Translations under genes and position numbers: made by a program
Part shown: positions 40,753-49,557 of the stretch, piece after piece
How the letters are laid out: every line of letters starts with the position of its first letter
Position numbering within the stretch: the stretch's first letter is position 1
The notes under the pieces: generated by a model
What the model saw: only the letters and a program-made list of their open reading frames with translations
Told to the model about the DNA's origin: nothing
Database searches by the model: none
DNA from: Aminicella lysinilytica
GTDB taxonomy: Bacteria > Bacillota > Clostridia > Peptostreptococcales > Anaerovoracaceae
Assembly (NCBI RefSeq): GCF_004362975.1
Contig: NZ_SNXO01000007.1
Span: 1 to 64,000, forward strand
DNA: 64,000 nt
Direction of reading: 5' to 3'

Positions 40753-42075
40753 ATGACTAAGATGAAAAAATTCTACATACAGCATAAGTTTTTCTCCTAC
40801 GTGGTGCCGTCAGTGGCCGCCATGTGGGTCTACACCATATACACCATGGTCGACGGGATATTCGTAGCGCGGGGCGTCGGCAAAGAAGCCCTGGCCGCGG
40901 TAAATCTTTCAATGCCGATGATAAATGTGGCATTCGCCCTGGGCATACTTTCTGCGGTAGGCGCAAGCACCCGAGCATCCATTTACAAAGGCCGCGGCGA
41001 CAAAAGCCGGGCTGACAAAGTTTTCACTTTAAGTACTGTCACTGTCGCCTGCATCGGCATAGCCGTCATGGCGATCATCAGTTTAAATATTTCCACCGTT
41101 GCATCCATCCTGGGCGCTACTGAGGAAACCATGGAATATGTTGTGGATTATCTGGGAATAATAATACTGTTCGTGCCTTTTTATATGACTTCATATAATC
41201 TGGAAGTTCTGATCAAGGCAGACGGATTCCCTAAGAAGGCCATCATGACCAGTGTGGCCGGGGCTCTGACAAATGTGGGCCTGGATTATGTTTTCGTGAT
41301 CCTGCTATCCTGGGGAATAAAGGGAGCAGCCATTGCGACTGGCATATCCCAGGTCATGACCTTTACGGTCTACCTGTGCCATTTCCTGTCGAAAAAATCC
41401 GGTTTTTCTTTTGTTAGAATCAAATGGCGGCCTCACGACGCGGCCGGCCTGGCAAGACTCGGCGTGGCAGACTTTTTCACGGAGTTGTCTGTGGGTATCT
41501 GCATATTCACATTCAACCAGGCCCTGCTCCACGTATCAGGCAACGACGGCATCGTTATTTACACGGTGATTTCCTATTTTTCCCAGCTGATACTCATGAC
41601 CATGATGGGCATCAACCAGGGGACACAGCCGCTTATAAGCTTTTATCACGGCAAGGAGCGCCAGTATTTCTGTCACTACATTTTCCGTATAGGACTGATT
41701 TCCGCAGGCATATGTTCTGCAGTAGCATTCCTGATCGGCTTCGTTTATCCGAATCCGATCGTGGCCATATATATTGACAGAGTTGCCGACGCGGCCCTCT
41801 TCGAAAGCGGAGTTTCCGCCTTCAGGCTGTATTCCTTCGCCTTCCTGCCTCTCGGGGCGGTTATCGTGATAATGGGATTCTTTACAGCTATGGAAAGGCC
41901 GAATTTCGCCATGAGCATATCCATCGGTCGAGGCGCTGTCTTCGCGATAATTTCTGTAATAGTCATGGCTGCCCTCTTCGGTGAGACCGGCGTCTGGCTG
42001 TCAGCCGCCATTTCCGAGACCTGCGCACTGATACTGGCCCTGCTGCTGTACTACCGCAGATACGCCCCAGACTAA
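40753..42075 (+). CDS. MATE-family multidrug exporter
   Basis: 440 residues, 12 membrane helices in two six-helix bundles; N-terminal VVPSVAAMWVYTIYTMVDGI and later MGINQGTQPLISFYHGK are standard MATE motifs. Expected to export cationic drugs or metabolites using Na+ or H+. Controlled by the divergent MerR-type regulator. GAGAAAGGAAG precedes the ATG. A second, broken MATE gene is at 56980-58130. No terminator with a T-run was identified between this gene and the convergent por operon. Confidence 0.92.
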   Translation: MTKMKKFYIQHKFFSYVVPSVAAMWVYTIYTMVDGIFVARGVGKEALAAVNLSMPMINVAFALGILSAVGASTRASIYKGRGDKSRADKVFTLSTVTVACIGIAVMAIISLNISTVASILGATEETMEYVVDYLGIIILFVPFYMTSYNLEVLIKADGFPKKAIMTSVAGALTNVGLDYVFVILLSWGIKGAAIATGISQVMTFTVYLCHFLSKKSGFSFVRIKWRPHDAAGLARLGVADFFTELSVGICIFTFNQALLHVSGNDGIVIYTVISYFSQLILMTMMGINQGTQPLISFYHGKERQYFCHYIFRIGLISAGICSAVAFLIGFVYPNPIVAIYIDRVADAALFESGVSAFRLYSFAFLPLGAVIVIMGFFTAMERPNFAMSISIGRGAVFAIISVIVMAALFGETGVWLSAAISETCALILALLLYYRRYAPD

Positions 42076-42143
42076 ATCAGAATGCAACCAGACAAATATG
42101 GCCGCACTGTCTGAGGCGAAATAAACAGGAGCGAGAGTGATGC

Positions 42144-43073
42144 CTACTCGCACTTAGCCTGCAGCTTCTCCCACTGCTCGTCTACATACTGCTGAGCCTC
42201 TTCAAGCATCCACTCATTTCCCTTCTTGAACATGTGGGCAAAGCGGCCCTGCATCTTCAGAAACTCAGCAACAGGCGCCTTGCGGCGAGGTTCATAATTC
42301 AAATGCCACTGGCCGTCCTCTATCTCATAAAGAGGCCAGACACAGGTTTCCACGGCCAGATTACAGATCTCCGCCAGATCCTCCATATCATAACGCCAGC
42401 CGCGTGGACACGGCGCCAGCACATTGAGGAAACACGGACCCTCAGTATATATCGCTTTGTGGGCCTTGGTATGAAGATCCTTGAAATCCCCGATCATAGT
42501 AGTCTGTGCCGCATACGGAACATTGTGAGCTGCGATGATAGAAGTAAGATCCTTTTTGTTCTGGACCTTTCCATAACTCTGAGTTCCCACAGGCGTCGTC
42601 GTTGCGTCAGCGAAGCGAGGCGTCGCCGATGACCTCTGGATGCCCGTATTCATGTATGCCTCGTTATCATAGCACACATATACCATATCGTGACCGCGCT
42701 CCATAGCCCCGGACAAAGACTGAAGACCTATATCATAAGTCCCGCCGTCGCCGCCGAAACAGATAAATTTGAAATCATCCTTTATCTTGCCGCGCTTTTT
42801 CAGGACACGGTAAGCCGTCTCCACGCCGCCTGTCGTTGCCGCGGCATTCTCGAAAGCACTGTGGATATAACTGTCCTCATAAGCCGTATTCGGATATATG
42901 AAAGTCGAAACCTCCAGACAACTGGTAGCATTGGTAACTACCGCTTTGTCGCCTTCATCCACTGCGCGCAGCACGCCCTGAACAGCCGCACCCGCGCCGC
43001 AGCCTGCGCAGAGCCTGTGACCCGGCGCCAGACGGTTCTTTTTGTTCAATTCTTCTCTTAGACTGTATCCCAT
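42144..43073 (-). CDS. porB: 2-oxoacid:ferredoxin oxidoreductase, beta (TPP) subunit
   Basis: 309 residues. Binds thiamine diphosphate via GGDGGTYDIGLQSLSGAMER ... NEAYMNTGIQRS, and has the CAGCGAG motif (C22, C25) with later cysteines for a 4Fe-4S cluster. Forms the active site with porA. Last gene of porCDAB. Annotated as pyruvate oxidoreductase by similarity, but the Ile-type T-box upstream suggests 2-oxobutyrate or a branched 2-oxoacid as the physiological substrate. Confidence 0.9.
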   Translation of the reverse strand: MGYSLREELNKKNRLAPGHRLCAGCGAGAAVQGVLRAVDEGDKAVVTNATSCLEVSTFIYPNTAYEDSYIHSAFENAAATTGGVETAYRVLKKRGKIKDDFKFICFGGDGGTYDIGLQSLSGAMERGHDMVYVCYDNEAYMNTGIQRSSATPRFADATTTPVGTQSYGKVQNKKDLTSIIAAHNVPYAAQTTMIGDFKDLHTKAHKAIYTEGPCFLNVLAPCPRGWRYDMEDLAEICNLAVETCVWPLYEIEDGQWHLNYEPRRKAPVAEFLKMQGRFAHMFKKGNEWMLEEAQQYVDEQWEKLQAKCE

Positions 43074-43078
43074 ACCTC

Positions 43079-44257
43079 TTATGCCTCTCTTACTCCTATA
43101 TGCCTGTAGCCGTCGCCGGTGTCGCCGGTGGCCGCAACCTCCTGCAGATCCTCGAAGACCTCGTCGAAGGTCTCGATGGTGACATCTCTGCCGCCGAGTC
43201 CGTAAACGTAATTCATCATGTAAGGCCTGTCCTCAGCTTCGTAAAGGGCCGACCTGGTCTCCGCAAACAGGGGCCCACCCTGGCCTGAGAAACTCTCCGC
43301 CTTATCCATTACCGCGACAGCCTTTGTGCCTGCCAGGGCTATTGCCAGCTCTTCTGCCGGAAATGGCCTGAAAACCCTGACCTTGATCAGACCTGCTGCC
43401 ATACCGTCTGCCCGGAGCATGTCCACGGCAGCCTTGCCGGTGCCTGCCGACGAGCCGATGAGGACAACTGCGTACGCCGCGTCATCCATGCGATACTCCT
43501 CCAGCATGCCATAACCACGGCCCGACATTTGTCCGAAAGCCTCGCCTACTTCTTTAATGCGTGCCGGGGCCGACTTCATAGCCTCGGCCTGGGCTTTCTT
43601 TATCTCCATGTAATATGGAGACACGCCGTAAGGGCCTACGGAGTATATTTCTTCCTCGTTCAAAAGGTAATGCTCCGGGTCGTACTCGCCGACAAAATCT
43701 TTCACGCTGGCGTCGTCGAGAAGTTCGATGTTTTCCACGGCGTGGCTGGTGATGAAGCCGTCCTGGCATATCATGATTGGAAGTCTGCAGTGCTCGGCTA
43801 TGGGCATAGCCTGGATATAATTGTCGTAGACCTCCTGATTGTTTTCCGCATAGATCTGTATCCACCCGGCGTCACGGCATCCCATGGAGTCGGAGTGATC
43901 ATTGTTGATGTTGATCGGGCCCGTCAGAGCTCTGTTTACTACTGCCATGACTACCGGAAGCCTGCTGGATGAAGCTACGTATAGAAGTTCATACATGTAA
44001 GCAAGTCCCGCAGATGATGTAGCCGTAATAGCTCTGGCCCCTGCCGCCTCTGCACCTATGCAGGTTGACATGGCCGAATGCTCTGATTCCACAGCGACAA
44101 ATTCCGTGTGGACCTTACCATCGGCAATGTACTTGGCGAAGTACTGGGGGATCTCCGTAGACGGCGTTATAGGGAAAGCGCCCATAACGTCGGGATCTAT
44201 CTGCTTCATAGCATAGGCAACCGCCTCGTTGCCGCTCATTCTGTCTTTCTTTGCCAT
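43079..44257 (-). CDS. porA: 2-oxoacid:ferredoxin oxidoreductase, alpha subunit
   Basis: 392 residues with the transketolase-type pyrimidine-binding domain (GNEAVAYAMKQIDPDVMGAF, ITPSTEIPQYFA, FVAVESEHSAMS, INNDHSDSMGCRDAGWIQIY) and the C-terminal domain II (VRVFRPFPAEEL, VMDKAESFSGQGGPL). Works with porB, porC and porD as the four-subunit form found in anaerobic bacteria and archaea. Five-base gap to porB and directly adjacent to porD. Confidence 0.92.
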   Translation of the reverse strand: MAKKDRMSGNEAVAYAMKQIDPDVMGAFPITPSTEIPQYFAKYIADGKVHTEFVAVESEHSAMSTCIGAEAAGARAITATSSAGLAYMYELLYVASSSRLPVVMAVVNRALTGPININNDHSDSMGCRDAGWIQIYAENNQEVYDNYIQAMPIAEHCRLPIMICQDGFITSHAVENIELLDDASVKDFVGEYDPEHYLLNEEEIYSVGPYGVSPYYMEIKKAQAEAMKSAPARIKEVGEAFGQMSGRGYGMLEEYRMDDAAYAVVLIGSSAGTGKAAVDMLRADGMAAGLIKVRVFRPFPAEELAIALAGTKAVAVMDKAESFSGQGGPLFAETRSALYEAEDRPYMMNYVYGLGGRDVTIETFDEVFEDLQEVAATGDTGDGYRHIGVREA

Positions 44258-44560
44258 TTAACGTTCCTCCTTGCCCATAGTTATTGCATCGAAATGGCAT
44301 ATTTTGGCACAAATGCCGCAGCCTTTGCAGTAATCCAGATCTGTTTCCAGGCGCCTGCCATCCTTTACAGGTATGGACGCGTCGGGACAGTATGGCACGC
44401 AAAGCATACACTGCTTGCATTTGGTCCCATCAAACAATGGCGTAAGTACGCGCCATTCTCCTGTTTTCACTAATTTGGATGTCGCAGGTTCGTATATCTC
44501 CGCGCCCGGCGTCAGGCCCTGCCACGGTGTGTTTTCATTTATATCTTTTGCTCTAACCAT
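44258..44560 (-). CDS. porD: 2-oxoacid:ferredoxin oxidoreductase, delta (2x[4Fe-4S]) subunit
   Basis: 100-residue ferredoxin-like subunit with two cluster motifs, CKQCMLCVPYCP and CKGCGICAKICH. Passes electrons from the TPP site to external ferredoxin. It abuts porC and porA without gaps. The start has an AAGGTAGG-type site inside porC. Confidence 0.93.
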   Translation of the reverse strand: MVRAKDINENTPWQGLTPGAEIYEPATSKLVKTGEWRVLTPLFDGTKCKQCMLCVPYCPDASIPVKDGRRLETDLDYCKGCGICAKICHFDAITMGKEER

Positions 44561-45148
44561 TTATCCTACCTTTACCTGATCCATTGACATCCTGAGTGCC
44601 TTCATATTTCCGTCGATAACGTAAGGCTTGGATGCGAATTTATGCTTGAACGAACTCTCCATATCATGGAGGAATTTATGATTTTCAACTACGTTGCTTA
44701 CCTTGACAGCGGCTGCCAGCATTGGAGTGTTAGGGAAATTCTTCCCGAGAGTCTCAACGGATATTTTCTCGGCGTCTACAGTACAGACCTTGCCCTTATA
44801 TCCGCCCAGTAGTTCTCTGACCTCAGCCGGCTCCCTGGTGCTGTTAACGATTATGGCGCCGTCCTCTGAAAGGCCCGAGGTCACATCCACTGTGTGGAGC
44901 AGCGTCTCATCGACTACAACCACGTAGTCCGGGTGATATATGTTGGAATGGACCGAATTCTTATCATCGGATATTCTGTTATATGCTGTTATAGGGGCCC
45001 CCATTCTCTCAGGACCATATTCAGGAAATCCCTGAACCTGCTTCCCCGAGCTGAAGGCTACATCCGCCAGAAGGAGGCATGCCGTCTTGGCACCCTGTCC
45101 GCCTCTGCCGTGCCATCTGATCTCAACTGTATTTCCCTGCTTTTTCAT
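44561..45148 (-). CDS. porC: 2-oxoacid:ferredoxin oxidoreductase, gamma subunit
   Basis: 195 residues from ATG 45148 (GGGAG eight bases upstream; an in-frame start at 45190 is unsupported). Motifs are IRWHGRGGQGAKTA and EYGPERMGAPITAYNRIS, typical of gamma subunits. First gene of porCDAB and directly downstream of the T-box leader. The binding partner is porA/B. Confidence 0.92.
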   Translation of the reverse strand: MKKQGNTVEIRWHGRGGQGAKTACLLLADVAFSSGKQVQGFPEYGPERMGAPITAYNRISDDKNSVHSNIYHPDYVVVVDETLLHTVDVTSGLSEDGAIIVNSTREPAEVRELLGGYKGKVCTVDAEKISVETLGKNFPNTPMLAAAVKVSNVVENHKFLHDMESSFKHKFASKPYVIDGNMKALRMSMDQVKVG

Positions 45149-45196
45149 TTCATTATCTCCCTTTTCATCTGAAACCAATTGGACATACACTTCGAT

Positions 45197-45230
45197 AAAA
45201 AAAATCTCCGCCCTGCATCAGGACGAAGAT
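45197..45230 (-). terminator. T-box terminator
   Basis: 11-bp arms (45204-45214 and 45220-45230, allowing G-U pairs), 5-nt loop, eight T on the minus strand. It is mutually exclusive with the antiterminator containing AGCAGGTGG. Confidence 0.88.
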
Positions 45231-45440
45231 CAAATAATCATCGTTATAAACCACCTGCTACTCTTGCATACTATCATATGCTCTTCCGATAACGGGGAAG
45301 GCCCGTCAGAACTTACTGGCTATGCTTTCGGTTCTGCGACTCAGGAGTGATTTTCAAAACACGCTTTTCTCGGTATCGGGCTCTCACCATCCCCGATTCG
45401 CTTGACCTTATAGCGTATATCTACTGTCTCCGTCAATGTC
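45197..45440 (-). ncRNA. T-box leader, predicted isoleucine (AUC) specifier
   Basis: Minus-strand order: GACGGAGACAGTAGATAT (5' stem I with AGTA), the distal-loop motif GGGGATGGTGAGAGCCC, the specifier strand GAAAATCACTCCTGAGT, then AGTAAGTTCTGACGGG, the antiterminator box AGCAGGTGG followed by TTTATAACG, and the terminator. By alignment with the glyQS pattern GAAA-GGC-A..CTTGAG, the specifier codon is ATC (Ile). The TGGT in the box would pair with an ACCA 3' end, as tRNA-Ile has. Controls porCDAB. Confidence 0.85.
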
Positions 45441-45468
45441 TTTGGTTTCTTATTTAATTGATACTGCT

Positions 45469-45497
45469 ATGTTACTACTGCAGGCCTTCATTGTCAA
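45469..45497 (-). promoter_or_regulatory. Promoter of the por operon
   Basis: Minus-strand -35 TTGACA (45492-45497), 17-bp spacer, -10 TAACAT (45469-45474). It would start transcription about 20 bases before the T-box. Confidence 0.75.
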
Positions 45498-45631
45498 TAG
45501 TTTTTTGTGTTTATTTACAAGAACATTTTTTATTATTTGTTTTCTCGCACAAAATCCAGCCTGGCAAGCAGGGTGTTTTTGTGGCCGGAGGTAACGGCCG
45601 TGGCCGCCTGTGCAAGTTACCTCTGCGAAGC

Positions 45632-46666
45632 TTATTGTTCTCCTGCGTCGATAACGGCCAGGGCCTGCTCCATGATGGCCTCATGGTCCAGTCCGACTAT
45701 GTCGAGACACTCAGCGCGATACTCTTTGAAAGACCTGACCCCCAGCATTTCACCGATGCCGCAGATGTAATCGAAGCCAAGATTTTTGTCTCCGATAGGT
45801 CCGCCGGCAGTGGTGATGTATGTCAGTTCTTTGCACTTGCAAAGTCCGCTGTAGCCTGTCTCCGACTCTTCAAATGTCAGGCCCGTGACAACGATGTTCT
45901 CGATATATACCTTCAGGATGGCCGGAAAAGCGCAGTCCCAGTATGGCGCGCCGACCAGAACGTAGTCGGCCCTCTTGAACTGATGAGCATAGTCAAACAT
46001 TGGATCATCGTAGGCACCGGCTGTGGCTAGATCGTTGCGCCTGTTGATATCATCCCTGTCCAAAGGCTCCGCGCAGCCCTTCTCCACTATTACTGTCTCT
46101 ACGTTGACGCCCGGATGGGCCTTTATAAACTGTTCAAGATAGTGATCTGCGAGCCTCATAGTTCTGGATATGTGAGTCGTCACACAGGAATCGATGAACA
46201 AAAGTCTCTCTCCTGAGTATTCGAAAACCATAAATTCCGGCTTGCAGGTCTTGCCGTACTGATCGCAGTTCTTACACCCGAAAATATCCGGCGTATCCTC
46301 CGGCTCCAGATAACGGAAGCCGTACTTCTCGAAAAATTTCGGGGCTTTGGCGGTAATATGGACCTGCCTTGCGCCCATGTCCAGCATCCGCGTCATAGCC
46401 GTCTGGAACAAAAGGCGACCTATGCCTGTGCTCCGCAGTTCTTCTTCAACGGCAATGTCATTGAGGACATAGTAGCCTTTCTTTCTCGTTATAGCGCAGC
46501 CACCTACCAGAGCGCCGGCCTCGTCTACAGCCTTCCACGCCGTAATGAATCCCTCCGGTCCTTTGCCGCTGTCGTCCAGGTTAAGCTCCAGTCCCGACCT
46601 CTTGAACAGATCAGCAAACTGCAGGTAATCCTGAGTCTCTATTATATTCATCTTTCTGATATTCAT
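45632..46666 (-). CDS. GNAT acetyltransferase fused to flavodoxin-like NAD(P)H oxidoreductase
   Basis: 344 residues with two domains. Residues 1 to about 150 are a GNAT fold (YYVLNDIAVEEELRSTGIGR acetyl-CoA loop, then FFEKYGFRY), followed by a cysteine pair segment (FGCKNCDQYGKTCKPEFM). Residues about 155-344 match the FMN-binding flavodoxin_2/azoreductase family (LLFIDSCVTTHISRTMRLAD, VLVGAPYWDCAFPAILKVYI, TTAGGPIGD). Each half is a common family; the fusion is unusual. A modest AGAGGG site precedes the ATG. The substrate for acetyl transfer is unknown. Upstream of the por T-box and on the same strand, it might influence that operon only by read-through. Confidence 0.8.
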   Translation of the reverse strand: MNIRKMNIIETQDYLQFADLFKRSGLELNLDDSGKGPEGFITAWKAVDEAGALVGGCAITRKKGYYVLNDIAVEEELRSTGIGRLLFQTAMTRMLDMGARQVHITAKAPKFFEKYGFRYLEPEDTPDIFGCKNCDQYGKTCKPEFMVFEYSGERLLFIDSCVTTHISRTMRLADHYLEQFIKAHPGVNVETVIVEKGCAEPLDRDDINRRNDLATAGAYDDPMFDYAHQFKRADYVLVGAPYWDCAFPAILKVYIENIVVTGLTFEESETGYSGLCKCKELTYITTAGGPIGDKNLGFDYICGIGEMLGVRSFKEYRAECLDIVGLDHEAIMEQALAVIDAGEQ

Positions 46667-46688
46667 ACTCTGCCTGCCCTCTCATTTA

Positions 46689-47843
46689 TTACTCTTCATA
46701 ATACGACTTGATGCTGTTGGTGCCATCCGGCGCTATGCGCAGGAGACTGTACTTCCAAGCCGATACATAATTACCTCTGTGCTTGTTGTAGTCACAGCCC
46801 AGCCTGATCTTTTCCGTAGTGCCTGTGTAAACGTACGCCGTGTACAATGACAGTTTGAAGTACATAGTCTGACCGCCGGACAAGGTCACCGTCTTAGTAT
46901 ATTTGGTGTACTTCTTTCCGTTTGTACTGTAGTACAAAATGGTCTTCAGTTTATTCCCTTCGGCATCATAGAAGGCAGTCCTGCTGTTATATATATTCGT
47001 GCTGTAGTTATTTGCGTCTGACTTGACCTTGATAATGATCCCTGTGGTACTCTTATCTTTAGTGTTCATTACTGTAGTTGTGAACTTTCCCGTAGTGTTC
47101 CTGGCAAAGTATGATTTCACATCTGAGTATTTGCTATAGACAGTAGTATTCCCGAATTTAGTGTAACTTCTTACCTTATAGCAGTAAAGCGTCTCGCTGT
47201 CTGATATTTTACTATCCTTATATGCTACCGTTACAGCCGGCGTAGTCTGATGGACTTTGGTCGATGTCGGTTCCAGTTCTATAGTCCTGCTCTTGCCGAT
47301 TCTCTTATACTTTTTATTATCGGTGACCTTTTTCCCATCTGTTGAAACTGCGCGATAAATCAGCAGCCCGGCCTTACCGTCATTAGTCTGCCACTGGGTA
47401 GTGATGTGCTCACTGTCGCTGAACCTGTCAAAGAACACAGGCTTTCTAAGGCCGGTACTGCCTGTTATATATGTTGTAGGTCCATATTTATTCTTGCTCT
47501 TAACTACCTTATATGGAGTAACTGTGATACTGTAATTTTTCGACTTCTTCAAACCAGTAAGGTTGTATGAAGTAACAGCTTCATCCTTTATATTTTTAAC
47601 AGTCTTATAATACTTGTCCCCTGAGGCCTTTCTGGATATCTTATATCCGTCAGCTTCATCAACAGGGTCCCAAGATACATTAATAGAGCTGTAGCTTACA
47701 GCCGTTGTCACTACATTGGTCGGTTCGTACATGCCGTTGGTATTCTCATTACCTGTCACCGCAAATGCCATAGCCGGCATGAATGCTATGATCATCAGCC
47801 CCGCCAGTATAAGCGCCGCCGCTTTCTTCATGGTTATTCTCAT
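46689..47843 (-). CDS. Secreted fibronectin type III domain protein
   Basis: 384 residues from ATG 47843 (GGAGG eight bases upstream). A signal peptide (KKAAALILAGLMIIAFMPAM-AFA, cleavage near residue 28) leads to a FnIII domain (about 40-130, SSINVSWDPVDEADGYKISR, NYSITVTPYK). The remainder is Thr/Tyr/Lys-rich and beta-like with FnIII-resembling repeats (LYCYKVRSYTK). No LPXTG or other sorting signal. Probably an extracellular or wall-associated structural or binding protein. It ends close to the GNAT fusion gene. Confidence 0.78.
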   Translation of the reverse strand: MRITMKKAAALILAGLMIIAFMPAMAFAVTGNENTNGMYEPTNVVTTAVSYSSINVSWDPVDEADGYKISRKASGDKYYKTVKNIKDEAVTSYNLTGLKKSKNYSITVTPYKVVKSKNKYGPTTYITGSTGLRKPVFFDRFSDSEHITTQWQTNDGKAGLLIYRAVSTDGKKVTDNKKYKRIGKSRTIELEPTSTKVHQTTPAVTVAYKDSKISDSETLYCYKVRSYTKFGNTTVYSKYSDVKSYFARNTTGKFTTTVMNTKDKSTTGIIIKVKSDANNYSTNIYNSRTAFYDAEGNKLKTILYYSTNGKKYTKYTKTVTLSGGQTMYFKLSLYTAYVYTGTTEKIRLGCDYNKHRGNYVSAWKYSLLRIAPDGTNSIKSYYEE

Positions 47844-48332
47844 TCTTCGTTCCTCCTGTTTCAACTATTAAGCATTTCTTAATAGTTGCTCTTTCCTCAT
47901 GCCTTGATTATACAATCGGTTAAGTTCACTGTCAACAAAAGCAGAGACAACTTCTGCTCCTGCGGAATCGCATAAGGCAGAAGCGTCTCTGCTAAGTGAA
48001 AGATACCTGGATTTTGGCTTTGATAGTACAGCAATATCCTGATAAGCACCCAAATATTGGTGGACTCTCAAACAACCAATGCGCTACCTCATAGGTCTGA
48101 ACGATTCCGCAGGAGCGAAGCAGTTGCCGATGAAATGAAAAGACAAAAATAGCTAAACACCTATGCACTGTCTGAGTTGAAGCGAGCATACTTTAAAAGG
48201 GGGTAATTAATTACCCCCCCTTTTTTTAACGCTTCAACGAGTTTGCATAGTGTTCTATTTTTGTTTTCATGAATCACTTGCAACTACTCGCACACGAGGA
48301 CTAGTGATGACCTCTGAAGGTAGTGCCCCCAA
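47844..48332. other. Gene-free region with nested inverted repeats
   Basis: About 490 bp without a credible gene; the short minus-strand ORF 47868-48071 is made of the inverted repeats. It contains a hairpin AGCAGAGA..CTTCTGC / GCAGAAG..TCTCTGCT (47940-47993), a 14-bp perfect inverted pair CTCCTGCGGAATCG (47957-47970) / CGATTCCGCAGGAG (48100-48113), and the long hairpin at 48114-48292. Confidence 0.7.
48114..48292. repeat. Long imperfect inverted repeat around a strong terminator
   Basis: Arms of about 65 bp (about 48116-48184 and 48231-48291) align as inverted copies with small gaps (GCAGTTGC / GCAACTAC, CAAAAATAG / CTATTTTTG, TATGCA / TGCATA, TTGAAGCG / CGCTTCAA). At the centre GGGGGTAATTAATTACCCCC (48198-48217) is followed by T7, a strong intrinsic terminator. 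It resembles a MITE-like element or a structured RNA. Confidence 0.7.
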
Positions 48333-49028
48333 TTAAAATCCCCGCAACGACAGCGCCACCGCATAAGTCGCCAGGAAATACGACGTAAACACAAAAGTCC
48401 CGAACCAGTCAGGCACCCTTTTGTTAAAACACCTGAAAGACAGAGATAAATCAGAAAACCAGAACATCATAGCTCCGGTGCCGAAGAAAAACACCTGTCG
48501 GTCCATGTCACTGACCAGCAGCAGGTTGATACCGAAAGCACAGAAAGAACCCACCAGAACAGCGTAGCACATAAGCGGAACTTTGTACCTGCCGAACTCC
48601 AGCACACCCTTCTTAGAAAGAATCAGCATGCCGATCACCGTTGCCGGGATCATCAGCAATGCCGGCGTAAACTGAAAATGCGCCAGGTATATCAAATCAG
48701 CGCAGAACATTATATGGGCCAGGCCAAAACTCAATATACCCATAGAAAAATACGGTTCCTTAAGCTCTATGTCATATTCATTAGACAAGAACAGCGTTAT
48801 ATCGCCCGCAGTGCAGAACATCAGCCCCGGGATCACAAACATGCAATCCTTAATATCGCCGTAACGGCTCAATTCCACGAAAGCTACCAGAAGAACTCCC
48901 AGGCTCAGTGTCATCTTCAATATGAAATAAGAAATAATCGTCCATTTCCGGCTCAACTGGCCGGCTTCAACTCGTTCGCCCTGGACGTAATTTACACAGA
49001 ATAGAAATAATTGTATCGGATTCAACAA
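48333..49028 (-). CDS. YhhN-family membrane protein
   Basis: 231 residues, about seven to eight hydrophobic helices. FTAGDITLFL-type (FCTAGDITLFLSNEY), GLAHIMFCADL and FWFSDLSLSFRCF segments match the YhhN/TMEM86 family, some eukaryotic members of which are lysoplasmalogenases. Enzymatic activity here is an inference; plasmalogens do occur in anaerobic Clostridia. The start is TTG 49028 with AAGGGG a few bases upstream. It lies 15 bp downstream of marR and probably shares its transcript. Confidence 0.75.
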   Translation of the reverse strand: MLNPIQLFLFCVNYVQGERVEAGQLSRKWTIISYFILKMTLSLGVLLVAFVELSRYGDIKDCMFVIPGLMFCTAGDITLFLSNEYDIELKEPYFSMGILSFGLAHIMFCADLIYLAHFQFTPALLMIPATVIGMLILSKKGVLEFGRYKVPLMCYAVLVGSFCAFGINLLLVSDMDRQVFFFGTGAMMFWFSDLSLSFRCFNKRVPDWFGTFVFTSYFLATYAVALSLRGF

Positions 49029-49043
49029 ACCACCCCTTACTTA

Positions 49044-49481
49044 TTATTCGGATTCGTTCTCACTTATATTAGACTGTATCCCGCGCATGGTCGCAAGAAG
49101 CTGCCGAGCCTCCCCATCGTCCATGTCTCCGAAAGCCAGACGGCACCACTTGCGCAATGCATTGACAATTATCGGCTCCATGCTCCTTCCGTCTTCCGTA
49201 AGATGAAAGATCCAGGAACGCTTATCCTCAGGATTTTCGCTGCGGTCAATAAGGCCCGTCTTCTCCAGAGACTGCATAGTCCTCGCCATTACGCTTTTAT
49301 CGTAATAAATCGAAGACAGCAATCCGTCCTGAGTCTGGCCGTCCGTCTCGTATAGAGACAAAAGCACCAGTGCCTCGGTGACTGTGAGCCCCTGCTCCTT
49401 CAGGGCATTCTTCATGAACACCTTGAACCTCTTATCATAGGCCATAATGATTCGACCTATTTCAGGATACATCGTTTTCAA
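49044..49481 (-). CDS. MarR-family repressor of the adjacent MFS exporter
   Basis: 145 residues with the MarR winged-helix core (LTVTEALVLLSLYETDGQTQ, DKSVMARTMQSLEKTGLIDR, NPEDKRSWIFHLTEDG). I use TTG 49481 because AAGGAG is seven bases upstream; ATG 49472 is too far from it. It follows the MFS gene by 77 bp on the same strand. Two AGTTGC..GCAACT palindromes in the MFS promoter are the probable operators, giving ligand-induced expression of exporter and regulator. Confidence 0.88.
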   Translation of the reverse strand: MKTMYPEIGRIIMAYDKRFKVFMKNALKEQGLTVTEALVLLSLYETDGQTQDGLLSSIYYDKSVMARTMQSLEKTGLIDRSENPEDKRSWIFHLTEDGRSMEPIIVNALRKWCRLAFGDMDDGEARQLLATMRGIQSNISENESE

Positions 49482-49557
49482 GTTTACACTCCTTTTATGA
49501 TTCTGTAAATAATAATCTGAAGATTTAAGGTAATCTTAATATTATAAGTATACCTTA

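Noticed and set aside
47868-48071. 67-codon minus-strand ORF
   Set aside because: Made of inverted repeat sequence; no ribosome binding site and no recognisable similarity.
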